A stretch of 64,000 bases of DNA from Flavobacteriales bacterium (GCA_011525015.1 WTJC01000038.1:1-64000); one strand, 5' to 3'; shown: positions 40,612 to 51,053, counted from the stretch's first letter. Numbers and translations are program-made. The notes: a model not told the origin generated them from the letters alone.

Positions 40612-42181
40612 TTTCTTTTTTCAATTTGAATTTAAAAGCATCTTTAAGGTTGATTAAAGATTCTCCAAAGTTAACTAATCCTCTATCGGCGGTAGCTCTT
40701 GAGGTTAAAAATATACTTAAAGGAAAGGTGACAAGTGTTGATAACCAGGCTCCAAGAACTGGACTGATATTACCTTGCTTGGCATAATTTTCAGCAAATA
40801 CACCTAGAAAATGATAGGTGATAAATAGCAGCACACCCAATACCACGGGTAATCCTAATCCTCCTTTACGAACAATTGCACCAAGTGGAGCGGCAATAAA
40901 AAAGAGAATAATACAAGAAAGGGCAAGGGCGAATTTTTTGTGTAATGATATGATATGTCTGTTGTAAAATTCAAATCGACGTTTTATTTCATAGGTTTTT
41001 TGTGCAACACTGTTTTTGATGCCTAATAAGTCGTTTTTTGCCGCTAAGACTACCTGAGTTCTTTGCCATGATGGAATTATTTTTAACACTTCATCTTCGG
41101 GATTGTTTTTGGCAAATAAAACGGAGTCTTGCTGAATCATATTGATTCGTTGAGCAATAAGCTGTCCTTGAGGAGTAGTTCTCGATTTGATTACCGGTGT
41201 GGTTTTCTCAACAATAGCCTTGAGCGAATCAGGTTTTTCTTTGATGGTCTGTATCAATTCTTCCTTTAAAACGACTGGAAAAGCTCCTAAACGATTGATG
41301 ATATTATTTGAAAAGGCATCGACCTGTTCTAAGTTGAAGGTTTTCAAAGAGTCTATATCCTTTATCAAACGACTGATGTTTTTCATTTTATCAGTGGTAA
41401 TGTTGTTTTCACGCTCTAAATCCATATCATTTAGGGTAGAGAGGTCAATGTTTTTTATGTACGTTTTGAAGTTAGCAGAGGCAAAGGGTTGTTTTTGTTT
41501 TTCTTTACCTTTTTTAGGGATAATTTCTTCGTAATAATCTCCGTTGTATAAAACGAGTTGCAAGATGTCGGATCCCTTTGTACTGATAAATTCACCTTGT
41601 TCTGCACGGATTACGGTCGTATTGATGTCAGACTCTGACTTTTGATGTATTATCACATCTCTTAAGTAGCGATCATTTTCACCGTATTTCTCTTCGACCT
41701 TGATGTTCATGGCTGAACCTTCTATATCTGTGAAGACCCCTTCATTAATGGCTGCAGAGGGCTTTACTCTAGCAATATTTTTTCTGAGATTGTATATTTT
41801 TTGTTCTGCAGCTGGAATGACGTTATTGGCTAAGAAAAAAGTCATTACACCTACTAAAGAAACAAAGTAGATATTACTCCTCATTGCTTTTTGCAGTGAT
41901 ATCCCTGAGGCTTTCATTGCAGCAAATTCATTGTGTTCGGCTAAATTTCCATAGGTTACAATGCCTGATAATAGAATAGTGAAGGGCAAAACCTTGTCCA
42001 TCATTGTTGGGGCATAGTAGAATAAAAACTTTCCAATGATTTGAAAATCTAAGTCTTTACCTGCTAATTCATCAATGAATAACCATATAGACTGAAAAAT
42101 AAAAATCAGCATTAAGATTAAGAACGAACTGCTGAAATTAAATAGAAATCTACGGAGTATGTAGCTGTCAACTATTTTCAC
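40601..42181 (-). CDS. LptF/LptG-family permease
   Basis: 'SYILRRFLFNFSSSFLILMLIFIFQSIWLFIDELAGK', 'ILLSGIVTYGNLAEHNEFAAMKASGISLQKAM'. Confidence 0.93.
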   Translation of the reverse strand: MKIVDSYILRRFLFNFSSSFLILMLIFIFQSIWLFIDELAGKDLDFQIIGKFLFYYAPTMMDKVLPFTILLSGIVTYGNLAEHNEFAAMKASGISLQKAMRSNIYFVSLVGVMTFFLANNVIPAAEQKIYNLRKNIARVKPSAAINEGVFTDIEGSAMNIKVEEKYGENDRYLRDVIIHQKSESDINTTVIRAEQGEFISTKGSDILQLVLYNGDYYEEIIPKKGKEKQKQPFASANFKTYIKNIDLSTLNDMDLERENNITTDKMKNISRLIKDIDSLKTFNLEQVDAFSNNIINRLGAFPVVLKEELIQTIKEKPDSLKAIVEKTTPVIKSRTTPQGQLIAQRINMIQQDSVLFAKNNPEDEVLKIIPSWQRTQVVLAAKNDLLGIKNSVAQKTYEIKRRFEFYNRHIISLHKKFALALSCIILFFIAAPLGAIVRKGGLGLPVVLGVLLFITYHFLGVFAENYAKQGNISPVLGAWLSTLVTFPLSIFLTSRATADRGLVNFGESLINLKDAFKFKLKKEIED

Positions 42182-42822
42182 GAATTATCTATAATGTAGA
42201 AGCCCTGAGCCTCGTACTGATCGCCGTTAAAATTAAAGGTGTTTGAAGGAAGGGTCATGTCATTCTCAAAAGAGTTAACCCGTATTGTTATGGAGCTTCC
42301 TTCGGTTGTTTTTTGTACGATTTCAAAAATCTGATTTGACCCGAGGTCAATTCCTAAAAGAACCTCAGTGGCTTCTGAGATTTGGTCTGGAATGAGCTTT
42401 ATGTATTGTACTTTCTTCTTTCCAATGGTTTTAAGACTGTCCCATATGTAGCTGTATCCGTTTTTGTAGAAGGTCAACATTTTGGACGGAGTAATTTCTG
42501 TGTTTTCTTCTACAAAAGGCTCTATGATTACTTCTTCGTTTTCGGGAATGATGGTGTACACCTTTTGACCGTCATTGATTTGTGTGGTTTCAAACAGGTT
42601 TAATTTATACTTGTTGCCCTCAATGACAACCGTTCCATTTGTTTGTTGATGAACATCTGCTTCAGAATTATCCAATTTATAGGTGAATTCTACTTTGGAA
42701 TTACTGTGCTTTGCCATTTGATCCGAAACTTTGTCGAGTAATACTTGTGACTTAGACTGTGCGACAACAGCACTGCTGAACAATCCGACAATCAATAAGT
42801 TCAGAATTACTTTAGCTTTCAT
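42178..42822 (-). CDS. LolA-like outer-membrane lipoprotein carrier
   Basis: Signal peptide; LolA-like beta pattern 'NGTVVIEGNKYKLNLFETTQINDGQKVYTIIPENEEVIIEP'. Confidence 0.82.
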   Translation of the reverse strand: MKAKVILNLLIVGLFSSAVVAQSKSQVLLDKVSDQMAKHSNSKVEFTYKLDNSEADVHQQTNGTVVIEGNKYKLNLFETTQINDGQKVYTIIPENEEVIIEPFVEENTEITPSKMLTFYKNGYSYIWDSLKTIGKKKVQYIKLIPDQISEATEVLLGIDLGSNQIFEIVQKTTEGSSITIRVNSFENDMTLPSNTFNFNGDQYEAQGFYIIDNS

Positions 42823-45294
42823 TTACCCTTGTTTTTCTTTGTTAAAAAAATCTTCCAAGGCAATTAAGTCTGGAATCAGAACTTGCCTTGCTTTACTTCC
42901 TTCGAAAGGACCCACAATTCCTGCAGCTTCTAATTGATCAATAATTCTACCTGCTCGATTGTATCCAATCTTTAGTTTTCTTTGAATCAATGAGGCTGAG
43001 CCTTGCTGTGCTGTGACAACCACTTCGGCGGCTTGTCTGAACAATTTGTCTCTTTCTTCTATATTATCATCCAGAACTGTGCCATTGTTTTCATCTATAT
43101 ATTCTGGGAGCATATGCGCATCTGGATAAGCTCTCTGATTTCCGATATAACTGGTGATTTCGTCTACTTCTGGAGTGTCGACAAAGGCACATTGAATTCT
43201 TATTGTTTCATTTCCTTGTGTAAAGAGCATATCACCTCTACCAATGAGTTGGTCTGCTCCTGGAGCGTCTAATATGGTTCGAGAGTCAATTTTCGAGGTA
43301 ACTCTAAAGGCTATTCTCGCGGGAAAGTTTGCCTTGATAAGACCTGTTATGACGTTCACCGAAGGTCTTTGGGTTGCAATGATCAGGTGAATTCCAATGG
43401 CTCTGGCTAATTGAGCCAATCGAGCAATGGGTGTTTCTACCTCTTTACCTGCTGTCATGATTAAGTCTGCAAATTCGTCTATGACCAGTACGATATAGGG
43501 TAAGTAGCGATGCCCTTCTTTTGGATTTAATTTTCGGCCAACAAACTTCTCGTTGTATTCTTTGATGTTTCTGACCATGGCATCTTTCAGTAACTCATAG
43601 CGCTCGTCCATCTCAATACAGAGTGAGTTCAACGTGTGAATTACCTTGGTGGTATCTGTTATAATCGCCTCTTCACTATCTGGGAGTTTAGCCAAATAGT
43701 GCCGTTCGATTTTGTTGTAAAGGGTCAATTCCACTTTTTTAGGATCGACTAATACAAATTTGATTTCTGCTGGATGCTTTTTGTACAACAAAGAGGTGAT
43801 TACAGCATTTAACCCTACCGATTTACCTTGACCTGTGGCTCCGGCCATCAACATATGCGGCATTTTAGCCAAATCGACCACCATAGTTTCGTTGCTGATG
43901 GTTTTACCGAATGCTATGGGTAGCTCTGCCTTTGTCGTCTGAAACTTCTTTGATGCAATGACAGATTTCATTGATACAATTGAAGGATTTTCATTAGGAA
44001 CCTCTATACCAATAGTTCCTTTACCAGGTATGGGTGCAATAATTCGAATCCCAAGAGCAGAAAGCGATAAGGCGATGTCGTCTTCAAGATTTTTGATTTT
44101 CGAAATTCGTACACCTGCCTCAGGAACGATTTCATACAAGGTCACTGTTGGGCCAATGGTGGCAGAAATACTAGAGATGCCAATCTTATAATTTTGAAGG
44201 GTTTCAACGATTTTATTTTTATTCTCATTGAGCTTCTCTTTGTCAATGGTAACCTGTGTTTGATTTGCAGAATAATCTTTGAGCAAATCCAAGTGAGGCA
44301 TTTGAAAGTTTTTAAGCTCAAGAGTGGGGTCAAATGCTCCGTGCTCTTGCACGAGCTCTTTGGCCTTGAGGTCTATGCTTTCTTCAATTGTCGGTGGTCT
44401 AAAATCTAATTGTAAATCATTAGTAGAATCCGCTTTTTGTGTTTTTTCTACAGATTGTTCTTCGGATTTATTTTGTTCTTGCTGTAAGGAAGCGAATAGG
44501 GGATGAACTTCTTTACCTTCCTCAGAGGCTTTTAAATCGAATGTGACTTGAGGAATTTCTTCAGGTTCCTCAGCCTCTTCAGTTTCTTGTGTGGTAATGA
44601 CCTGTTCATCAGCAATAGTTGCTGTTTCGCTTTGAAGCGAATCATTGGTAGATTTAGAGGGAATCAATTTTTTTACAAAAGCGAAGAGTTGCTCAAGGGA
44701 TCCACCTATTTTTTCAAAAAAAGCAGAACTGCCGGCGAGTTTGTCTACCGCTTTTTGAGGATTAAAATCAAACAATAATACAGCCATAACGAAAGCGCCT
44801 AGAATCAAGGTGAAGAACACGCCGATTTTTCCGATGTATTCTTCTAAAAATGAATTCCATTCACTGCCTACGGTACCGGAAAGGATAGGATTCTGGCTAA
44901 ATGCAAATCCAAAGAAGAGAGAGAGCCAGATACAGAAAATACTGCCCCAAAACCACTTTTGAAATAAGCGTTCTCTTGATCGATCTAAAATGTAGGCTCC
45001 TCCAGTGATGAACAAGAGGTAGTTGATGATGAATGAAGCGGCTCCAAATCCTTTATAAATAAAAAAGTGACTGATTTGAGCTCCACTTTTTTTCATCCAA
45101 TTTTCAGAATCGATGGCTCTGTTGTTGAAATAGTCTATGGCGCTCTGATCGATTTTCCAGGTTTGAAAGTAGGAAACAAAAGAAATAAATAGACTAATAC
45201 TGATGACAATCAGAAAAGCTCCAAAAAGTCTGTGCCTTTTGGCTTTTTGTTCTGTTTTTTTCTTTTTTGATACTTTTTTAGATCCTGAGGCCAT
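42823..45294 (-). CDS. ftsK: DNA translocase FtsK
   Basis: 4 TM N-terminus, Walker A 'GATGQGKSVGLNAVITSLLYKKHP', 'VIDEFADLIMTAGKEVE', gamma domain 'ASLIQRKLKIGYNRAGRIIDQLEAAGIVGP'. Confidence 0.98.
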   Translation of the reverse strand: MASGSKKVSKKKKTEQKAKRHRLFGAFLIVISISLFISFVSYFQTWKIDQSAIDYFNNRAIDSENWMKKSGAQISHFFIYKGFGAASFIINYLLFITGGAYILDRSRERLFQKWFWGSIFCIWLSLFFGFAFSQNPILSGTVGSEWNSFLEEYIGKIGVFFTLILGAFVMAVLLFDFNPQKAVDKLAGSSAFFEKIGGSLEQLFAFVKKLIPSKSTNDSLQSETATIADEQVITTQETEEAEEPEEIPQVTFDLKASEEGKEVHPLFASLQQEQNKSEEQSVEKTQKADSTNDLQLDFRPPTIEESIDLKAKELVQEHGAFDPTLELKNFQMPHLDLLKDYSANQTQVTIDKEKLNENKNKIVETLQNYKIGISSISATIGPTVTLYEIVPEAGVRISKIKNLEDDIALSLSALGIRIIAPIPGKGTIGIEVPNENPSIVSMKSVIASKKFQTTKAELPIAFGKTISNETMVVDLAKMPHMLMAGATGQGKSVGLNAVITSLLYKKHPAEIKFVLVDPKKVELTLYNKIERHYLAKLPDSEEAIITDTTKVIHTLNSLCIEMDERYELLKDAMVRNIKEYNEKFVGRKLNPKEGHRYLPYIVLVIDEFADLIMTAGKEVETPIARLAQLARAIGIHLIIATQRPSVNVITGLIKANFPARIAFRVTSKIDSRTILDAPGADQLIGRGDMLFTQGNETIRIQCAFVDTPEVDEITSYIGNQRAYPDAHMLPEYIDENNGTVLDDNIEERDKLFRQAAEVVVTAQQGSASLIQRKLKIGYNRAGRIIDQLEAAGIVGPFEGSKARQVLIPDLIALEDFFNKEKQG

Positions 45295-45299
45295 ACCAA

Positions 45300-45665
45300 T
45301 TAAACGGTTTGAATTACAAATTTAGGGAGGTATATGAAACCTGCTATCAAAATTGCATAAAAGGATGCTAATAATACAACTCCAGCAGCAATATCTTTAG
45401 CGATTTTGATCTTAAAGTTGTATTCTGTGGTTATTGCATCCGAAAGCGCTTCAATACTTGTGTTGATACCCTCACTAATAAAAACCACAAAAATTGCCGA
45501 AAACTGAAGCGCCCATTGTGTAGGATTGAGTTGAGCGAAATACCCTATAACACTTATGGCAATGGCAATTATTAAATGAATTTTAAAATGCGCCTCTTTT
45601 CTGAGTAAGGCTATTCCTTTTAGTGCGTGTTTAAAGGCTTGTTTTCTTTCTTGTAAATAAGACAT
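45300..45665 (-). CDS. Diacylglycerol/undecaprenol kinase (DgkA family)
   Basis: 'RKQAFKHALKGIALL', 'VVFISEGINTSIEALSDAI', 'IAKDIAAGVVLLAS'. Confidence 0.95.
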   Translation of the reverse strand: MSYLQERKQAFKHALKGIALLRKEAHFKIHLIIAIAISVIGYFAQLNPTQWALQFSAIFVVFISEGINTSIEALSDAITTEYNFKIKIAKDIAAGVVLLASFYAILIAGFIYLPKFVIQTV

Positions 45666-45666
45666 C

Positions 45667-47103
45667 CTAAGCTTTCAATGTTTTTATCTTGATTTTTAAA
45701 GCTGCAAATAGTAGGGTGACAAATGGACTTACGTAATTAAAAACAGCAAAGGCCATATAGTCTATTACAGGAACACCTAAAACACTGCTGTGATAGGCTC
45801 CGCATGTATTCCATGGTACAATTGCACTTGTGACAGTTCCAGAATCCTCCAGGGTTCTACTCAGATTTTCAGGTGCCAAATTCTTGTCTTTATAAGCAGA
45901 GGCAAACATTTTACCAGGAACGACTATGGCAAGGTATTGATCAGAAGCCGTCAGGTTAAGTGCTAAACAACTAGTAACCGTGCTGGCAAACAGTCCGAAG
46001 GTAGTTTGCGCAACATTGAGAAGGCTCGTTGTGATTACTTTTAGAGCTCCAATTTTATCCATGACCCCACCAAACACCATGGCGCAAAGGATAAGCCAAA
46101 TGGTTCCTAGCATTCCTTTCATTCCTCCTGAATTAAACAAGTCGTTTAATATCGCATTTGAAGTTGAAATTGAAGTATCTATAGTTATGGCATTGATAAC
46201 TCCTTGATAAGCCGCCTGAAAACTCATTTTATCAGTTTGAGCCACTTGCATGATGACCTCGGGTTGAAACAGTATTGCAAAAACTCCTCCTAAAAGAGTT
46301 CCAACGAGTAGTGCAAGAAGCGGCGGTGCTTTTTTTACGATAAAAACAACCACAACAATAGGAACTAAAAAAAGTAATGGACTCACGTTAAAGGTTTTTT
46401 TGATATCCAGCAAAATGGTGCTGATATCTGCTTCACCTGTCGCATCAATTCCAAATCCTAGGATAAAAAAGAAAATAAGAGCGATGCTTATTGAAGGTAT
46501 CGTCGTATAAGTCATGTATTTGATGTGGTCGAATAATTCTCCTCCTGCGACTGCTGGCGCTAAATTGGTTGTATCACTTAGCGGAGACATCTTATCTCCA
46601 AAGTAGGCTCCTGAAATAATGGCCCCTGCGGTCATGGCAAGTGGCACACCGAGCGTTCCACCAATACCTACCAGGGCAATACCTACAGTAGCTGAAGTGG
46701 TCCAGCTGCTTCCGGTAGCTACCGAAATAAGTGCTGCGATAATGACGCATGCCACTAAGAAAAAAGTAGGATTCAAAATTTGAATGCCGTAGTAGATCAT
46801 AGCGGGTATGATTCCGCTAATTAGCCAGGTGCCGGAGAGCGCCCCAACCATCAAGAGTATTAAAAATGCTGTCGTAGTACTTTTTACGTTGTCAGCGACT
46901 CCTTCTAGCATATCCTTATAACTATTACCGTAATAGCCACCTAATAAAGCCGCAACAGCTGCAGAGATTAAGAGTATAAACTGATTTGAACCATCTAATG
47001 CACTGTCCTTGTATACAAAAACATTGTACGATAGCAATCCGACCAGGATAACAATGGGAAAGAGGGCCGCTTTGAGGTTTATTTCTTTGCGATTAGTATT
47101 CAT
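45667..47103 (-). CDS. Na+/H+ antiporter NhaC family
   Basis: Multi-TM, 'GSSWTTSATVGIALVGIGGTLGVPLAMTAGAIISGAYFGDKMSPLSDTTNLAPAV'. Confidence 0.94.
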   Translation of the reverse strand: MNTNRKEINLKAALFPIVILVGLLSYNVFVYKDSALDGSNQFILLISAAVAALLGGYYGNSYKDMLEGVADNVKSTTTAFLILLMVGALSGTWLISGIIPAMIYYGIQILNPTFFLVACVIIAALISVATGSSWTTSATVGIALVGIGGTLGVPLAMTAGAIISGAYFGDKMSPLSDTTNLAPAVAGGELFDHIKYMTYTTIPSISIALIFFFILGFGIDATGEADISTILLDIKKTFNVSPLLFLVPIVVVVFIVKKAPPLLALLVGTLLGGVFAILFQPEVIMQVAQTDKMSFQAAYQGVINAITIDTSISTSNAILNDLFNSGGMKGMLGTIWLILCAMVFGGVMDKIGALKVITTSLLNVAQTTFGLFASTVTSCLALNLTASDQYLAIVVPGKMFASAYKDKNLAPENLSRTLEDSGTVTSAIVPWNTCGAYHSSVLGVPVIDYMAFAVFNYVSPFVTLLFAALKIKIKTLKA

Positions 47104-47123
47104 AGGGTTAGGTGTAAATTCGC

Positions 47124-48302
47124 TTATAAAATGTTTTTAAGACTTTTTAAAATCTCTTCTGTAGTGTGTTCTATGGTTATATCGAGACCAATAGAAAAAC
47201 GAATGAGCCCATCAGTCATTCCCATTTCTTCTTGTTCTTCCGCAGGAATTTCAGACGAGGTGCTGTTTGCAGGAGCTGAAAATAAGGTTTTGTGGTAGCC
47301 CAAACTCACTGCCAAAAGACCAAGTTCTTTAGCCTGCATGTCTTCCATCAATTTATAGGCATTCTCTTTGTTGTGTACATCGAGAGTGAGCATCCCTGAA
47401 TATCCGATTAATGGATCTATCATTTCAGTCATTAAGCTGTGATCAGGGTGAGACGCTAAGCCTGGATAAATAGCTCTGTAACCGGCCTCTTCTAATTTTT
47501 CAGCCAGGTATAAAGCATTAGCACTGTGCTTTTGCATTCTGACGCCAAGTGTATTGATGTTTTTGTAAATAGATGCTGCCCTAAAGCTATCCAAAGTGCT
47601 CCCAAACAACATCGCACAACCGGTATTGACATCTCTGAGTGATGCACAAAACTCTTCTGAGGCGCATACTACCCCGGCTAAACAATCACTGCTACCGTTG
47701 ATGTACTTTGTCAAAGAATGAATGACGATAGAAGCTCCAAATTCAGCAGGTCTTATACTCAAAGGACTAAAGGTATTATCAACAATGAGTTGTAAACCGT
47801 GTTTTTTTGCAATTTCTCCAAGCTTTTTCAGGTCTGCCACCTCTAAAAGGGGATTAGAAACAGTCTCACAATAAATAATTTTGGTTTGAACCGTGATACT
47901 TTGTTCTACTGCTTCAACATCAGTGATATCAACGAAGCTAGTATTCACGCCAAAATTGGGAAGCACATTTTTCATAAGGGCATAGGTGCCTCCGTAGATT
48001 GTTCTTGATGCAATTATATGGGATCCTTTTTCGCAGAGTTGCATAATGCTTGCACTAATCGCCCCCATACCACTGGCAAAAACCTGAGAGGCTTCTGTGA
48101 GCTCTAATTTCGCCATGGCTTTTTCTAAATAGATATTAGAAGGACTAGAATGTCTAGAATACAGGTAACATCCGTCAGCATTGCCTTCAAACATATCCTG
48201 CATTTTTTGTGAGGTTAAAAAGGTATAGGTTGAAGAATCTGATATTGAAGGGTTTACACCTCCAAATTCTCCGAAGTACCAAGGTGTACTGTAAGGTTTC
48301 AT
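47124..48302 (-). CDS. Cys/Met metabolism PLP-dependent enzyme (methionine gamma-lyase-like)
   Basis: 'YSRHSSPSNIYLEKAMAKLE', 'VFASGMGAISASIM', 'VDNTFSPL', 'IHSLTKYINGSSDCLAG'. Confidence 0.88.
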   Translation of the reverse strand: MKPYSTPWYFGEFGGVNPSISDSSTYTFLTSQKMQDMFEGNADGCYLYSRHSSPSNIYLEKAMAKLELTEASQVFASGMGAISASIMQLCEKGSHIIASRTIYGGTYALMKNVLPNFGVNTSFVDITDVEAVEQSITVQTKIIYCETVSNPLLEVADLKKLGEIAKKHGLQLIVDNTFSPLSIRPAEFGASIVIHSLTKYINGSSDCLAGVVCASEEFCASLRDVNTGCAMLFGSTLDSFRAASIYKNINTLGVRMQKHSANALYLAEKLEEAGYRAIYPGLASHPDHSLMTEMIDPLIGYSGMLTLDVHNKENAYKLMEDMQAKELGLLAVSLGYHKTLFSAPANSTSSEIPAEEQEEMGMTDGLIRFSIGLDITIEHTTEEILKSLKNIL

Positions 48303-48476
48303 TTTCTTATGTTTTTATAAAAGTAACCAGATTTTTAGATATGAAGGAGCTGAATAATAGATTGTAATTCAAAGGAGAGAATAGCTCAGGTTTGAAAAAT
48401 CTAAATAATTGAATATTTAAGTGAGATTTATGGGTATAAGGATAGGTTAAATAAGCATTGTTTTTTATTTCTGTTG

Positions 48477-48484
48477 TACTTTTG
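48477..48484 (+). promoter_or_regulatory. Candidate -7 element TACTTTTG upstream of lpd
   Basis: TAnnTTTG 25 nt before the ATG at 48509. Confidence 0.4.
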
Positions 48485-48508
48485 AGTGCTGATAAATTGA
48501 ACATACAC

Positions 48509-49915
48509 ATGAAAAAATTCGATGTCGCTGTAATAGGTTCAGGACCTGGAGGATACGTAGCTGCAATTCGCTGCGCTCAACTTGGAATGCGCACAGCATT
48601 AATTGAAAAAGAAAGTACCTTAGGAGGCACCTGTTTAAATGTAGGTTGTATCCCCTCAAAATCACTTTTGGATTCTTCTCATCATTACGAAGATGCTTTG
48701 AAACATTTTGAAACACATGGCATCAAAATAAAGGGAGAGGTTGAGCTTGATTTTCCTCAGATGATCAATCGAAAACAACAAGTTGTAGATCAGACTACAA
48801 AAGGAATTGAGTTTTTGATGGATAAAAATAAAATCGAAGTAATTCGAGGTCTTGGACGTTTTAAAACAGCCTCAACGCTTGAAATTGTTCAAGGTGATGA
48901 GGTTGTTGAAGAAGTTGAAGCGGCAAAATACATTATCGCTACGGGCTCTAAACCCGGAAATTTACCCTTTATTACTTTGGATCACGAACGTATCATTACG
49001 TCTACAGAAGCCCTTTCGCTCAGTGAAATCCCTAAAAAATTAGTAGTAATAGGCGGAGGAGTTATTGGATTAGAACTCGGTCAAGTGTACAAAAGACTAG
49101 GGTCTGAAGTAGAGGTCATAGAATATGCAGATCGCATTATCTCTGGAATGGATGCGGCTCTTTCTAAAGAGCTTATGAAATCCCTAAAAAAGCAAAAAAT
49201 TAAATTTCACCTCTCTCATCAAGTAAAAGAGGTGAAACGTGTCGGAGATAAGGTTTTGGTCTCTGCTGACGATAAAAAAGGTGTCACACATGAGTTTGAG
49301 TCTGATTACACCTTAGTATCTGTAGGGAGAGTGGCTAATACCGAAGGGTTACAATTAGAAAATGCCGGACTCTCAACCGACGAAAGAGGGCGAATTCTGG
49401 TGAATGATTACTTACAAACTGAGCAAGCTCATATTTATGCCATAGGTGATGTTATTAAAGGCGCCATGTTGGCTCACAAAGCTGAAGAAGAAGGTGTTTT
49501 TGTAGCTGAAGTTATGGCGGGTCAAAAACCACACATCAATTATAATTTAATTCCTTCTGTAGTTTATACTTGGCCAGAGGTCGCCTCAGTTGGACTCACT
49601 GAAGAACAATTAAAACTACAAGAACGGGATTATAAAAGTGGTCAATTTCCAATGCGTGCACTGGGAAGAGCCCGTGCGAGCATGGATATAGATGGATTTG
49701 TAAAAATATTGGCTGATACCAAAACAGATGAGGTATTAGGTGTACATATGATAGGTGCACGCTGTGCAGATCTAATTGCAGAAGGTGTTACCGCCATGGA
49801 ATTTAGAGCCTCTGCTGAGGATATCGCCAGAATGTCTCATGCGCATCCTACCTACGCTGAAGCTGTTAAAGAAGCTGCTTTAGCCGCTTCAGAAAACCGT
49901 GCTTTACACATGTGA
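48509..49915 (+). CDS. lpd: Dihydrolipoyl dehydrogenase
   Basis: 'AVIGSGPGGYVAAIRCAQLGMRTALIEKESTLGGTCLNVGCIPSKSLL', 'HAHPTYAEAVKEAALAA'. Start set at ATG 48509. Confidence 0.97.
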   Translation: MKKFDVAVIGSGPGGYVAAIRCAQLGMRTALIEKESTLGGTCLNVGCIPSKSLLDSSHHYEDALKHFETHGIKIKGEVELDFPQMINRKQQVVDQTTKGIEFLMDKNKIEVIRGLGRFKTASTLEIVQGDEVVEEVEAAKYIIATGSKPGNLPFITLDHERIITSTEALSLSEIPKKLVVIGGGVIGLELGQVYKRLGSEVEVIEYADRIISGMDAALSKELMKSLKKQKIKFHLSHQVKEVKRVGDKVLVSADDKKGVTHEFESDYTLVSVGRVANTEGLQLENAGLSTDERGRILVNDYLQTEQAHIYAIGDVIKGAMLAHKAEEEGVFVAEVMAGQKPHINYNLIPSVVYTWPEVASVGLTEEQLKLQERDYKSGQFPMRALGRARASMDIDGFVKILADTKTDEVLGVHMIGARCADLIAEGVTAMEFRASAEDIARMSHAHPTYAEAVKEAALAASENRALHM

Positions 49916-50993
49916 TCCATGTTTTTAGCCTTGGTTTAAAATGATGATAAACCACAGCAGACAGTGTACATATCAACATAAAGAGCAGAGCGTATGTTGT
50001 TGCTTCTGCCCAGTTGAGTGACTTCTTGTAGAATCGATACAATCCGTAGCCGGTAAAACTTCCGTAAAGAATGATATAGTGAATGATGTAGGTGGTAAGG
50101 GTACTCTGTCCTATTTTCACAATGCTTTTGTATTTGGTCAATCCTCTTAAGCTGGCAAAGACCGCAAAAACGATAAGGACGTCCCCCAGTCTAATAAACA
50201 AATAGTTATTATTCACTACTTCTTGTAGAAAAGCGAAGGTCGAATGAAGCGTGATCAATTCGGTAAAAAATCCACTAGAGTAGTGAATCAGCAGTAATCC
50301 CGATAGTAAACTACTTAAAATAAAGAAGGGATAGAAATAAGGCTTGTTTTGAAAGCGCAGGTACACTTGAGACAACAAAGCACCAAAACTGCTGTATCCC
50401 AGCCATGGAATAATGGTAAAAACAGATCCATTGGCCTTGTTGAGGTAATTTGCAAAAAGTTTTGGCAAGTACTCGTATTCAACCGTTTTATAATAAGGCT
50501 CGCCTAGAAAAAGCAAAAGAACAATACTGAACTGAATTATTGCATAAGCCCATTTTAGCCCCAAATCACTGAGCCAAAGGTGAATTTTGTACAATAACAC
50601 TATAGATAACAATGCCAGACCAATGCAGTGCAGTACATCCACCTGATAAAAGGCGTTATACAATTGCCCTTTAAATAAGCCACCAAAGTTTAACCGCAAT
50701 AAGTATCCATAAAGAATGAGTTCAAGACCTCTTTTAAGGCTTTTTTTAATTCTTGGATTGTGATGATTTTGTGCCTTGTTGCTCAAAAGTAAATAAGAGA
50801 CAATAAAACCAGAAACCGTAAAGAATACCGGAGCCGTAATACCCCTGAAATACAGCCACCACGAAAAAAGTTCATTTTCTTTATCACGAAAAGCAGGATC
50901 TAATAAACCATCGATAAAATGTCCCTGAAGCATCATTAAAATCGCCCAGGCCCTTATGGCGTCAATGTAGTATAATCGCTGAACTGATTTCAA
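49866..50993 (-). CDS. DUF1624 / acyltransferase-like membrane protein
   Basis: 'IDAIRAWAILMMLQGHFIDGLL', 'WWLYFRGITAPVFFTVSGFIVSYLLL', about 10 TM. Confidence 0.82.
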   Translation of the reverse strand: MKSVQRLYYIDAIRAWAILMMLQGHFIDGLLDPAFRDKENELFSWWLYFRGITAPVFFTVSGFIVSYLLLSNKAQNHHNPRIKKSLKRGLELILYGYLLRLNFGGLFKGQLYNAFYQVDVLHCIGLALLSIVLLYKIHLWLSDLGLKWAYAIIQFSIVLLLFLGEPYYKTVEYEYLPKLFANYLNKANGSVFTIIPWLGYSSFGALLSQVYLRFQNKPYFYPFFILSSLLSGLLLIHYSSGFFTELITLHSTFAFLQEVVNNNYLFIRLGDVLIVFAVFASLRGLTKYKSIVKIGQSTLTTYIIHYIILYGSFTGYGLYRFYKKSLNWAEATTYALLFMLICTLSAVVYHHFKPRLKTWITCVKHGFLKRLKQLL

Positions 50994-51053
50994 TACGGAT
51001 AAATTTGAGTCAAAAATAAATAAAAGCGCTTGGTTAGCTAACTTTGTAGTGAA

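Noticed and set aside
48303-48457. SAM riboswitch upstream of the methionine gamma-lyase-like gene
   Set aside because: I could not identify the conserved SAM-I or SAM-II cores by eye; only nested inverted repeats are supported.
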